64,000 nucleotides of DNA from Halicephalobus mephisto (Eukaryota > Nematoda > Chromadorea > Rhabditida > Panagrolaimidae). A program made the translations under genes and the position numbers. Positions within the stretch are counted from its first letter, which is position 1; each line of letters opens with the position of its first letter. Below the pieces are notes generated by a model, which ran no database searches, was not told the origin of the DNA, and was given only the letters and a program-made list of their open reading frames with translations. The stretch is taken from positions 1 to 64,000 of the forward strand of contig SWDT01000091.1 of the NCBI GenBank assembly GCA_009193035.1, read 5' to 3'. This document shows, piece by piece, positions 22,253 to 33,828 of the stretch.

Positions 22253-23942
22253 ATGAGTTTGGACCCTACAGATTTTGCCGCAGAAATTCAAACCTATATT
22301 CAAAGTCAAGAAAGTAGCTTGACTACACAGACCTCTGCACAGATTACCGACGCTTCTCAGTCACCTCAACAACAGCTAGCACAACTATCATCACGTTCGC
22401 AAAGAACTACTGTAACAATCAACTACAACAACAGCAACTCCACCTTTGAGATCATTAATGCTTCTCCTACTGCGATTAAAACCGGATTCAATATTCAATC
22501 TGGGATTCTGGAACTTACTCGGAAAAATGTTATTTATAGGGAGACAGATGATAGTCAATTCGAGCCTCCTTTGGTTGTCGGAACATATAGGCTGACGATC
22601 AATAGATCTCAATCGTTACCGAGACCTCGTTCCGGACCTGGATTGACGCCATTGAGAGAAATACCCAGAGGAGAAAATCAGAATAGGTGAGTTTTTGTTT
22701 TTTCTTGAACGTTTCCTTAATCTCTCCACTTACAGTGTCACTTTCTATTGTTACGACAAGCAGCCCATTAATGTTCCACTCGATAATAATGGGAGAGTAT
22801 TCTTCAACCATGTCAACTTCTTCGTTGATAAAAACAGATGGGAAAAAATTTTTCTTGTGAATGAAACCAAAGCAGAACTTACACGTATAGAGAGAAACAT
22901 TACGAATATCACCTCTGAAAAAGGAACAGAATATGGAATTCTCTATATTTATAACAACGAAAATCGGCAATATATACAATCCTTGAAAACTACATATATC
23001 ATCATGCCGGATGACACTGGTGTCAAATCTCTTTCTGACGTGTCCATGGCCAACGCTATTGTACCTTGGATAGTGTTCCTTAAAATGTTCTTCGTTTTGA
23101 GTAGGATTAACGAGGAATTCACACTACAGAACGATATTAAGGACTACAAATTCCTCATTTGTCCGGGATCCTTGAAATCTAGTCTCTTCCAAATGGCTGT
23201 ATCTATCAACGAATTCCTGAAACTCCAAATTTTCATGACTAATGATTTTTTCACGGCGGAAACAAACGTTAACCACTACGAGACAAGTGTGGAATATCTT
23301 GTAAAAATGAAATCAGAAGTCAACGACTTCATAGAGGCTCTCAGCGAGCACTTGAGGAAAAATGAACAAACCGAAGCCACCGTTGCTCTCATTACTAAAT
23401 TGAGAGAAACTAATCATCAAGACAAAAAAATTCAAGATAAACAAGATGAATACAAAAACGGAAAAACTGTTGAAGAGTTAAATGGCATGAATACTTCAAC
23501 AATCTTTATTGACAGTACAAAACAAGACGATTGTATGAAAAAACTAGTCGCTCAAAGAACTATTCTTACTTTTATTTTGGAAATCGTCAACGAAATGACA
23601 TCGTCTGAGCATTTCAACATCCCGAAGATTCTGGACCTTCTGAAACTTCTGAAGGAGTTGATCTGCACTGAAATCGGGCATTTTCTTCACGCTGATGCTG
23701 TCGCTAAATTCAATGATCCTGAATTTGTAAACGGATTATGTGATATTAAAACACATTACAAAAACGTTTTCACAATGTGGAAGTTAATTGGTACTGCTTT
23801 TCCGTTATTTATCAATTTCGACCACGACACTAGTGACTGGAACATACTCAAAGAAGAAATTCTGAATATCCAGCGTATGGCTGAGGCGATTTTCCATAAC
23901 ATAGTCTACAATGATAATGAGACAAGAAACGATAGTGATTAA
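22253..23942 (+). CDS. Gene E: small conserved domain shared with D + long helical region, no GTPase domain
   Basis: Two exons (22253-22686 and 22736-23942; 49-bp intron, acceptor CTTACAG) give 546 residues. An acceptor 36 bases before the ATG suggests trans-splicing, and AATAAA lies at 23986-23991. Residues 1-50 are Gln/Ser/Thr-rich. Residues 53-117 match D's 573-637 domain: VTINY, F(E/D)(I/V), SP, IK..F.I.SG, FEP, V.GTY. After a short Pro/Arg-rich stretch comes a mixed region and then a mostly helical, Lys/Glu-rich C-terminal half (about residues 280-540). No P-loop, zinc site or membrane segment is visible. The function is unknown. The shared domain and location suggest a role linked to the GTPases. 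Confidence 0.85.
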
Positions 23943-24536
23943 AAAATTGATTATTTTAGTCCTTTTATATTTAAGTGAAAATTGAAATAAACTTAAATAT
24001 CAATTTTTTGGAAAGCAATATTTGACGTAGTTCTTTTGTGATTTTAGAAAAGTGAGAATTCAGGAATAAATTAATCCAGATAACTGAATATCAAAGTGAT
24101 ATTTTTTATATTAATATGAAACTTGGAAATGACTTGCAGAATATTACTGTAACTTAAGTGGTTTCACAACTCTTGGTTTTGGAAAAAGTAGTAGTCGAAG
24201 TTGTACAAGATATCGATGAAGGAATGATTTTATAAAAAACTTTGCCAAACATGAAAGTGAATTTTTGTGATCGAGTATTTGTACCTATTGATTTTGAATC
24301 CACATGCTAACACGTAATGGACGAAAGTTTAGTTTTTCATAGTTTTTTTTGAAAGACAATTTATAAATACCTCAGACATTATAACTGACATACAGTATAT
24401 GAGCTACATTGCAGTTCATTTTTGTCTGAAGAGTCCTGTACATCAGTTGAAAAAATAAATATAACAGATACTGATCCCTTGCCAGAAAACTAGATCTGGC
24501 CTCATTTAGCCCGAAACTAATATGGAAGGAAAAATG
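23943..24536. other. Spacer after gene E
   Basis: The stretch carries the E polyadenylation signal and nothing else I can name. Short open frames have no motif. Confidence 0.45.
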
Positions 24537-24608
24537 TCTCTCGGCAGGCATCGAACCCGCATCGTCTTGATATCCGGGCAAGTGCTTTTTCTCTTAAGCT
24601 ACGAGAGC
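24537..24608 (-). tRNA. tRNA-like element, probably a pseudogene or tRNA-derived SINE
   Basis: The minus strand folds into a 72-nt cloverleaf: acceptor arm CTCTCG/CGAGAG (6 of 7 pairs), D arm GCTT/AAGC, anticodon arm CTTG/CAAG plus one mismatch, 5-nt variable loop, and a T arm containing GGTTCGATGCC (box B consensus GGTTCGANTCC). A T run follows directly (ACATTTTTCC), suitable for Pol III termination. The D loop lacks the GG pair, position 33 is C instead of U, and the apparent anticodon GGA (Ser) conflicts with the short variable loop. A functional serine tRNA is therefore unlikely. Confidence 0.45.
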
Positions 24609-25216
24609 GACCTTTTCCATTCCATTCCTGGAAGCAGAATCGTTTCTACTGAACGATCGCTCCTTTCTCGCTACGGTTAATGTCGCGACATCCCTTGCAA
24701 AATTTGGGAACATTTTTGAAATCGGTTTGAGAATTAAAAACTCACCTGTTAGTCAATGATCTTTAATCTTTGTTCGGTAAATCTTATTTACGTAATTTTT
24801 CGAGAAAGCAGATCCAGAAGAGCTTGTTGACGTCAAATCCCCCACAATTGCCAGGTATCAAATTAGATTTTATTCGATGATTAATAGATGAATTTTTGCA
24901 ATGCAGCCAAAACAAGAACTTTTTGTCGTCATTAGGGGAATAGAGCTTATCCAAGAACCTCCCACTGGGATTTGACTTGTATATCATAATCTAGGAACCT
25001 TTTAAGTCATCCTTTTCTGTAGATCTGTTTTCCACAAAGTATAAAAATAATTCTTTCTTCATTCATTGTTCAGAAATCAGAAAAACCAAAGACCTAATTG
25101 TTGGATCGTCGCTGGGGAATCCGGATCCGCGTGTAGATACAAATATATGGAAATAAGTTTATTGGGGCCTCAGACACGAGATAAAACACAACTCTAGCAC
25201 AATTATTGCGCAATCT

Positions 25217-25405
25217 CTAAATTGTCGCCAAAAGGCAATCGTACGCCTTTCGTTGTTCCTCAGGGTATTTATAAGTTGTGTTTTTTTTAAAATTTTTATT
25301 GTATTTTTTGACTTGATTTACATTACTTCGAATCGCTGCATCATAAGATTGTTTTCCATAATCAGACAGATTATCGTAAGTGAAAATACCACATAAAACC
25401 ACCGA
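25217..25405 (-). CDS. Orphan terminal exon of an unrecognised gene
   Basis: On the minus strand a good acceptor (GCTTTTTAG) precedes 62 open codons ending in a stop, and an AATAAA signal lies about 55 bp downstream (near 25160). There is no ATG in frame, so upstream exons would be needed. I cannot identify them in 25406-26400. The peptide is Lys/Asn/Tyr-rich and matches no family I know. It may be a remnant. Confidence 0.3.
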   Translation of the reverse strand, partial: SVVLCGIFTYDNLSDYGKQSYDAAIRSNVNQVKKYNKNFKKNTTYKYPEEQRKAYDCLLATI

Positions 25406-27110
25406 CTAAAAAGCTCAGACTAATCAGGAGATTACTTATCAACATACGATGAAAGATTTGTTTTTAATAAAATTAAGATTTCCTACAAAATCTGTTTACT
25501 CCTTAATTGGAATTACTGTTCTTGTGGTCATCTTTGTAAAAATAAAGAACATCAACCCGTTGATTGCGTCAAATCCCTCTAGTCAATATCTTTTGATGAA
25601 TTGAGGGAGGATGAAGCTCAGACGACTTGGCAAGGAAAGAGCTCTTGGGAAATTTGAAATGGTCATCATGTGAGGCTTCATTCTACCTCAAATGACTTAC
25701 CTTGATAATCCACTCACCTACTTGTTAGTTTACAAACTCAGGTTCTTTTCGTCAATTTCTGCTTTATTGTAACCATGTTATTAAAGTTAAAAATAAACAC
25801 TGCTATTGAAATTGATTGAAAGCGAATTTTTAGAATATTTTAGGATTTTTTGGGACTCATGGTTTCAGATATTATTTCTATGAGATTCTCGGGGATTCTA
25901 AAAGTTCTTGTAAGATGTGCGAAGATCCCGCGAATTCTGGAAGATTCTAGAGGTCTCTACGGAAGTCTAATAGATATTAAAATTGGAAATGGGCGGGGTT
26001 ACGAAATTACCTCGATAAAAACTTCTAGAACTTTCCAAAGCCTTGGTTTCAGAGAATTTCGAATTTATTCTGGATTCTGGAAAGTGCAGAAGCTGTTTTC
26101 AAAGTTCCGAAGCGTTTCGAAATTTTCCATTAAATTCTGAAAGATTTTTTATATAATTTCTTATTTTTGTGCAGTAATTCGGAAATAACCAATTCACGAT
26201 TTAATTTTAAATCAAATAATTAATTTTAAAAACTAGTTCCTAACATTAACAACATTACTGTCTATCTTGCAAAAAATCACTATTACAGTAAATCTCGTAA
26301 TCAACAAAGAGATTTGTTTTATTTTTAAATATAAATATGAAAAAAACATTTTTTGTAAAACTAAGATTTGTCAATTTACCGTATTTTTGCTGTATTTCCA
26401 ATAATTAAAAATATTTTAGAATTTATTTCGGTTTTCTATTTGGAAATTTTTTGCAGTGAAATTCTTAAACTTCAATAAACAGATAATTTACTCAGTTCAT
26501 TATGGTACGTTGTTTCGTAACTTTTTTCAATTTTACAAAGTAAGAAACGATGTAAAATTTTACAAAGTAAGAAATTACGTAAAATTTTACAAGTTAAAAA
26601 ACGATGTAAAATTTTACAAGTTAAGAAACGATGTAAAACTTTGTTGATAATGAATTCTCATTTAAATACAGTTCTGTCATCTTCCATGTAGGACCCTGTT
26701 TCTTTTTTTATTCGTTTTTGACATTTTTATTTTGAAAACCAGCTCAAGTTAAATAAATTTCGATATTTTTTATTCCGTTACATGACGGAATATATAACGA
26801 AACTATTTGGACCAAAAAACATTTCCAAAATTATAAAAATAACACAATTTTTAACCCTAAAATTCGCCTAACATTATCGCGGGAATTACTGTAGTTTTGT
26901 ATGAAAATTTATAGTTTTTATATTAACTATAAACATGGTCAACAACGTTCTTTAAAGACACCGCCAATAAGCATCTTATTTGCGAAATTAAAATCCCCTC
27001 TTGCGTAATCGTTAATTCCGAGGCTTTATCCTGATTCATTTTCAAAGTCAAAATACTGGATTGAAAAATTAGTTTTAGTAAAAATTTATCGACAAGAATT
27101 TTCCCCTGTC
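25406..27110. other. Spacer before the annexin gene
   Basis: No gene is supported. The stretch holds imperfect GATTCTAGA/GATTCTGGA-rich sequence at 25840-26140, whose 96-codon frame is read from repeats, and the 27-bp tandem array at 26531-26638. Otherwise it is plain AT-rich DNA. Confidence 0.45.
26531..26638 (+). repeat. Four copies of a 27-bp tandem repeat
   Basis: Units starting TTTTACAA(A/G)(G/T)TAAGAAAC lie at 26531, 26558, 26585 and 26612. The 27-bp period keeps a reading frame open, which explains the short repetitive open frame here; there is no other sign of coding. Confidence 0.8.
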
Positions 27111-30100
27111 ATGGCCCCGCCACCGAACATCGAGATACCCCAAGTCGACATCGTGCTCTCTGACGACAACTACAGTAAGGAGAAAAATGTAAGTGGATCT
27201 CTGAGATAATTTCAAATTTCGCAAAGTCCAGTTACTTTAAAAATATGATTCCGTGTGTAATTTCGTATTCCACGCAAGTAAGAATTATTTGTGACTTGTT
27301 TACACTTTTCTGGTTCTGGCAGATGAGCGACTATTCTTAGAAGATTAGAACCAAAGTGGATAGAAAGGAAAGTGTTTTGAAGAACCTAAAATTTACTGAA
27401 ATCATACCTCAGGGCAAAATACATTCATACTGTAGTTTTGTCCAAGTAATCTAGCAAGGGAAGTCCATTTAGTCGAAGTGGTTTTTTGAAATGAGATATA
27501 TCACTTTAAAGCCCTTGAAATACTGATTCAGAATCTGTCCGTTTCTGCTGAGTGCTCTTCTGGAGTAAGATAATTAGGAAAAAGTATAAAATCCCTTAAA
27601 TCAACTCCAGAAATTAGGAATTCTTTGATATTTGGGCTGTTTTTTGCTACACTTATTTCCTACATTAAATATAACGACCTGAGTAATTATTTTTCGTAAT
27701 TAAGTGTAAGTTCCGAATTGATTATAATTATCTAATTGATTTTAAAAAAATAGAAAATGTGTAAAAATTCAAGACGTTGAAATCTCATAGTTTTCATCGA
27801 TTATCTTACTTCAGAAGAGCACTCAGCAGAAATAAACAGATTCTGAGTCAGTATTTTAAGAGCTTTAAAGTGATATATAACTCATTTCAAAAGACCACTT
27901 CGAGTAAATGAACTTCCCTTGTAAGTTATTTTTTTTTTCAAAAAAAATTTTTCAATTTGTAGTAGTTGGCGATTTTAAAATATAGATTTGAAGCCGTGTA
28001 GTGACATTAGGGTTTCATTCAATCTTTATGCAGCTTTTTCTAAAATTAGTGTGTTTTACATTCACCGCGGAGTTTTTATTTGGAAATTAAAAATTACACA
28101 ACAACGGATGCTACTGAGAGCTATAAAAGTACTTTCTTAAAGTCCTTTTAGTTTCGCTAGGTATATAGATTCAACATTAAACCGAAACTACTTTAAAAAA
28201 AGTTAATTTTCGGTTATAAAATAATCTTAAACTTAGGAATAACCAAAAATTGAAAAAACATATGCTGCACGTTCCGTTCGGGACCGTCAGGGAAATCACA
28301 GGCAAAAAACAGTATCTGTAGCATTTGTGCCCGATTTTCTAACTTTATTGGAAATGCTGAAAGGAAAATAAGGAAAAAATGGTTTTACTTCTTGATGGTC
28401 CTGAACGGATCAATTACTACACGTTTTTATTCATTTTATTTATTTATATTTATTTTTACTTATTTTTACTTATTTATATTTATTTTTACTTATTTTTCAT
28501 TTACCTTTTATTCATTTTTACTTAATTTTTACTTATTATTTACTTATTTTTTACGTATTTTTATTCATTTTCTTCTATCTTCATTGCTTTATAATTTTAC
28601 AAAGAACAATAAATTTCCCTATTGTTGACTTTATCTTAAAGGATTTATGACGTCGAAATTGTAAAAAGGGATTCTTTCCTGTTTTTTAAAAACATAATTT
28701 TAAACATTATTAGTTGACCACTGGGATGTTCTATGCTGACGTCAAATACACTATTATTACAATTTGCTCTGAAGAATAGTACTTTTTAGTTACTACAGAC
28801 GTAAATTTGCAAGGCTCAAGGTTTCCTGACAAGGGATTTCCTTCGAGATTAGTTTCGTATTCGAAAACAAGTGATTTTTAAAATTAAAAACTTTGATTAC
28901 TTACAAATCAAACATTTTAAAGCTTTTTTTTTCTTTAAAAATTAAAAACTATAACTTAAAAAAAATAAAATTTTGAATTTTAAAAATTAAAATAATTTGA
29001 TTTTTGAAAATAAAGGAATTTTTTAATTATTTTTTTTTATTTTTTAAGAATATGTTCATATTATTTTTAATAACTGGTGATTCTGAAGTCCTCTAGTTCA
29101 TGATTCATTTCCTCCCCCGTTATCTTTTACATTAAGTTTCCTTCAATTTTTCTTAATGCCACATTGGACTTGGCTTAGTATCAGGCCTAAAGCCCGTCCT
29201 GTGACCCGTTGACTAACATCCTTGGATTTGTCGACGTAACAGGGGATTATTGGGGTCTTCATAAAGGCTTCCACTTTGACTTGAAACCTTTCTAGGGCCT
29301 TCATCTCGCTTCCACCACTATTTGTCCCAACAATACTCCGAACCTTTCTGGAAGAGGACCTTTAGGACGGTCGGCTTCCGTGTGTGTTGCTGAACAGGAA
29401 CGAAGTGTATCCCCTAAAGCCTCAGGCAAACTGCTGCGTCAGATTCAAAGGAAACAACTCTCTGAGGGAGACGACGACCCCAAAACAGCCGCTTTGACAG
29501 ACGGCCACAGAAAACGACTTCAACGACTAAATATGCCGCTTATTTACCGCTTGTATGAAAGCCAAGTAAGTGGTAATTAAATTATTATTTTTAAAATCGA
29601 AAACAACTTATTACGAAATTCTCAACACGAATTTCTACAGATTTGCAGAAAAATTTTAAAACAAAATTTGGAAAACTCCAAAAACTAAGATTCTTCAAAG
29701 TTTCAGAATTTTTACTGGATTCTGGAGTAATTTAGGAGATTTTGTAAAATTCTAGGATATTTTAAACTTTTCAATAAAATTTTAGAAGTCGAAAAATTCT
29801 ATAGATGTGAGAATTTACTGGATTCTGGAGTAATTTAGGAGATTTTGTAAAATTTTAGAATATTTTAAACTTTTCAATAAGATCCTAAAAGTCGAAAAAT
29901 TCCGCAAATTTGACAATCTACCGGATTCTGGAGTAATTTAGAAGATTCTAGACTTTTCAGTGAAATTATAAAAGTCAAAGAATTCTCCAAAGTTTCAGAA
30001 TCTTTTATTGGATTTTGGAATGCACTGGAAAGTTTCATAAGATTATTAAAAATTTCTGAATTTTTTATTAAATTTGGAAGGTTTCCAGAAATTTCTGAAT

Positions 30101-32994
30101 TTTGTCAAACATTTTTATTAAATTTTAGAATATTTTAGAAGTGTTTATGGAATTTCGGAAATTTCAACAAAATTCTAAAAAGTTACAATTTTTTAAAATT
30201 AAAGTTTTTTATTAAATTAAAAAAAAATTAAATTTTCCAAAATTATTTGAAATTTTAAAATTTAAAAAAATCCTAATTTCAAAAATTTCCAATTTTTTGA
30301 TTCTAGAATATTCTAGTTTTTTGAATATGTTTTTTAAAAGTTTTTATGAATATTTAAAAATTTTTTCATTTTCTATAATCCTTCTTGATGAATTCGGACT
30401 GTAATATTTTGACTTCCTTTCAGTGTGAAGAAGTCCGTGGAACAATTTACGGACCAGATGACGAAGATTTTCATCCAGAAGAAGCTAGCAAAGCTCTCGG
30501 ACAAGCCCTCGGTGCCGGAATCCGTAAGTTCCATCAGTTTCTTTTTTATCAAAGTTGCTCATCAAAGTCAAAAATCAAAATTTATCTTCAAAATTAAAAA
30601 TTAAAATTTATTTTTAAAATCAAAATTTATCTTTAAAATTAAAAATCAAGATTTATCTTCAAAGTCAAAAATCAAAATTTATCTTTAAAGTCAAAAATCG
30701 AAATTTATCTTCAAAATTAAAAATCAAAATTTATCTTTAAAATTAAAAATCGAAATTTATCTTCAAAGTCAAAAATCAAAATTTATCTTTAAAATTAAAA
30801 ATCAAATTTTAAACTTTTCGTTTTAAGATGTTATTTATGAATTTTTTGTCTCAAAAATCTACCTAAATTGGTAGAATTTGATATCTGGATTTTTTAAACT
30901 TGTTCGATTTTAAAAACTGATTTATCAAAGTTGGTCACTGAAGTTAAACATAAAAGTTCGAGGTCGAAATCCGGACTTTCTTGTCGAGACATGATTTAGG
31001 TAATTTTCGATTTAAAAAATCCAAAAATTTTCAAACTGTTAATTTAGGTAGTTTTTCGGAAAAAACAAATTTGTAAATTTTGTCTCAACACGAAAAGTCC
31101 AATTTTGACTGTGACTGTCGGTTTCTATAAAGTGAACTTCAGAATCCTAAAATTTCCTTTTTAGAATGTGATGATAAAGTAGTAATCGACACACTTTTAC
31201 GTCACAACAACTACCAAAGACAGAAAATCGGAGCTGCTTATGAAGGCATGTACAATCGCGTGCTGACGGACGATATAGAAGACATCGCCGGAGGGTTCTT
31301 CCTGGACTGCACATTGGCTCTTCTACAACCAGCACATGTATATTCCACAAGATTGCTTCATTACGCTATTTCGGTGAGTTATTGATATATGAATTATTAA
31401 TAAAACCCCCGCTAAAAGAAAAATTTATTTTTTTCAGAGTCGATCTTTCAACAGACCCATAGCAGTGGAAATTGCTCTGACTTCTACGGCTTCCCAGTTG
31501 AAAGTTATCCGAGATGCATATTACACAGAATACAGGATTTCTCTAGAAAGAGATTTGAACATAAAAGTGGAGGGACTTTTCGGACAAATGCTCAAGGACT
31601 TGCTTCTGAGAAACAGGGACCCGGACAGCACTGCTGTGGATCTGGATTACGTCGACGGATTAATCGGGTACATGATCAAAGTAAGTACTAACTTTTGGAA
31701 AGAAATCAAAACAAATTTCAGAGTGAAAATGGAATCGACGAAATCGGCCGGAATCTGGATCTCTTCCAGCGGATTTTCGTCAATCAAAGCTTAATCCAGC
31801 TCCGTTCGTTTTTCGATCGATATGACCACCAAGCCACGAAGATAGGCGATTCAGAATCCGCGAAACCAAGAGATTTCGAAACAGCCATCAGGAAAAGCGT
31901 CAACATCCATTCCGACGTCCGTCACATGCTGTTGCTTTTCGGTAAAATATTTTCATATATAAAATTGCAACTTTTCGGAGTTCTCTACAATTTTCTAAAA
32001 TCCGTCAGAAAACCCTAAAACTTTAAAATATAAGTTTTATTAGAAAATTCGAAAACTAAATATTTTTAAAATTAACATTTTTGATTTTAGAATTTTCTAG
32101 ATAATTCGTTTCAGGACCATTTCGTAATAAATTTTCCTAGAAGTTTTATAATAGTGAGATTTAAAAAAAGCGATATGTAATTTTTTGTTATTTTTGAATT
32201 CCTGCGCAAAGAGAGTAAATTAGATCAAACGAAAAAAATGGCACAAGTTTTCTGAAATCACACCTAACTGAATAAAATTAACATGTAACAGCTCTTGACC
32301 GCAGTTTTCGCATTATTCGATCCTAACTGAGTGCAATCGATGGTATGATTATAATTCAACAGAAGATTGATTTTAAGTAAATGTAATAAACGTGTTTGGA
32401 TCATATTTGTTTCCGGTTAAAAAAATATTAGTATGTTGATTACATTTAGTTAAGATCAATCTTATGTTAGATTGCAATTCTGCCATCAATTGCACCCAAT
32501 TAGAATCAAGTAATCTGAAAACCGTGATCAGAAGTTCTTACATATTGATTCCATTCAATTAGGTGTGATTTCAAAAAACTAAGCAGCTCTGGTAATACAC
32601 TATCAAAATCAACTTTTTTTGACCCAAAATTTTAGTTTTTTAAAAATTCTAAAAATTTAATTCGAGATAATTTCGTCAAAAAGCCGAATTTTTAAATACT
32701 TTCTAAAAGTTAAAATTTTCAGTGAAAATCTCTCGGAATGTCCAGCTTTATTTCGCTGAGAAACTTCATGAAGCCATCTTGGGCTCCAGAATCGACCACG
32801 CCACGATAATCAGAATCCTGGTTTCTCGAAGCGAAATCGACCTTCATGATATTTGTGAAGAATATAAAAGAAAATTCTCGAGACCTCTAGTATACGACCT
32901 CAAGAACACCTGCAGCGGGGACTTTTTCAGACTTCTGAGCAAACTGGTGGATCCGGATCAGGGATATACCAGTTTCGACGAATCTAGCAATTGA
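27111..32994 (+). CDS. Annexin with a long N-terminal extension and degenerate calcium loops
   Basis: Seven exons join in frame: 27111-27188, 29398-29565, 30424-30523, 31165-31373, 31438-31680, 31722-31941 and 32723-32994, giving 429 residues. Residues 1-100 are an N-terminal extension with a basic patch. Four annexin-type helical repeats follow. Repeat I reads [28 protein letters not shown] and repeat IV reads [24 protein letters not shown], both close to the family pattern (quoted in parts elsewhere). Annexins bind acidic phospholipids through GxGT loops. Here those loops read GAGIQCDD in repeat I and LGSRIDHA in repeat IV, so Ca2+ binding may be weak or lost. AATAAA is at 33051-33056. Exon 1 is the least certain because intron 1 is 2.2 kb and the adjacent alternative donor GTAAGG could be used. 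Confidence 0.88.
27456..27920. repeat. MITE-like inverted repeat in annexin intron 1
   Basis: The left arm 27456-27575 begins AAGGGAAGTCCATTTA. The right arm 27800-27920 ends TAAATGAACTTCCCTT and is its reverse complement with about 10-15% mismatches. The arms are about 120 bp and the spacer about 225 bp of unrelated AT-rich sequence. Confidence 0.8.
28431..28570 (+). repeat. Pyrimidine-rich TTATTTTTAC low-complexity tandem tract
   Basis: The stretch repeats units such as TTATTTTTACT and TTATTTATAT in annexin intron 1. A 78-codon Phe/Tyr-rich open frame across it is an artefact of composition. Confidence 0.8.
29700..30000 (+). repeat. About three copies of a ~105-bp degenerate tandem repeat in annexin intron 2
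   Basis: GGATTCTGGAGTAATTTAG recurs at about 29717, 29820 and 29933, followed each time by AGATTTTGTAAAATT-like or related sequence. More diverged units may continue to 30150. Confidence 0.65.
30565..30810 (+). repeat. Tandem ~26-bp repeat in annexin intron 3
   Basis: Units AAAATTTATCTT(C/T)AAA(A/G)T(T/C)AAAAATC recur about nine times with a 25-27 bp spacing. The copies differ only at a few positions. Confidence 0.75.
32254..32573. repeat. MITE-like inverted repeat in annexin intron 6 (family shared with 41003-41317)
   Basis: Left end TGAAATCACACCTAACTGAA and right end TTCAATTAGGTGTGATTTCA are inverted copies. The similarity continues for about 145 bp on each side around a short centre near 32415. 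Motifs such as GTGCAATCGATGG in the left arm and CCATCAATTGCACC in the right arm pair as well. Confidence 0.8.
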
Positions 32995-33000
32995 AAGCTT

Positions 33001-33828
33001 TAACTACTGTGAAACAACTATATTTTGATTACGCAGTTATTTGGAAAAATAATAAAACCTAAAATTTAAAGAACTTTTTGAATTTATTTTAAAAATTAAA
33101 AAAAACTCCTAAATTTATTTTTAAAATTTTCTAAATTTATTTTTAATAAAAATTTTAATTTGTTTTATTTTTTAGATAGATATTTAAAATTTAATTTTTA
33201 GTTTTTAAAAATACATTAAAATTTAAAAAAATCAAATTTTGTCATATATCAAAGAAAATTTTTAAATTTATTTTTTAATTTTCAGTGAATTTTAATAATT
33301 TTTTTATAATAAACAAAATTAAAAATTAAAAATTAATTATTTAATTTAAAAAAATTTGATTTTTCAAAAAAAAATAAAATTTTAAAAAATTTGATTTTTC
33401 AAAAAAATTAAATTTTTTCGGATTATCTTTAAAAAGCAGATTTATCGGAAATTAAACGCAAATGCTGGATGTGTTTTTGAAGACCTTTAGTTTGATATAT
33501 GACTCATTTTTTAAAAATTATTTTTAAATATTTTTAATCCATTTTCTAATCGTAATTTTCGCATTTTAAAAAACATAAAAAATCAAAGACATTGTTGATT
33601 ATTAAACATTGATCATGGTTTACTAAAATTCAAAAAATAAAAAATTTAAATATCAAAAATTTTCAAACAATTTTTAATGTTAATTTTTGGCGTTGTGTTC
33701 TGGATGCCAACAGTGTGGAAACGGTTTTTTCAAAATCCTAATTTGGAATTTCTCCTCGTTTTAAGGCTTTTATTTTTACGTTTCTATATCGATTATTTCC
33801 TCACTGTATCTATTCTATATTCTATATC
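33001..33828. other. AT-rich spacer between annexin and mrg-1
   Basis: The spacer contains AATAAA for the annexin at 33051 and runs of A, T and TTAAAAATTT-type sequence. I see no gene. Confidence 0.6.

Noticed and set aside
24537..24608. Functional tRNA-Ser(GGA)
   Set aside because: There is no long variable arm, position 33 is not U and the D loop lacks GG.
25850..26140. 96-codon frame, Ser/Arg/Phe-rich
   Set aside because: It is built on GATTCTAGA/TTCTGGA-type degenerate repeats seen also in annexin introns, and no gene signals are present.
26456..26647. 63-codon frame with repeated YKVRNDVKF-like units
   Set aside because: It reflects the 27-bp tandem repeat, whose period is a multiple of three.
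28392..28628. 78-codon Phe/Tyr-rich open frame with apparent membrane character
   Set aside because: It is a reading of the TTATTTTTAC low-complexity tract inside annexin intron 1.
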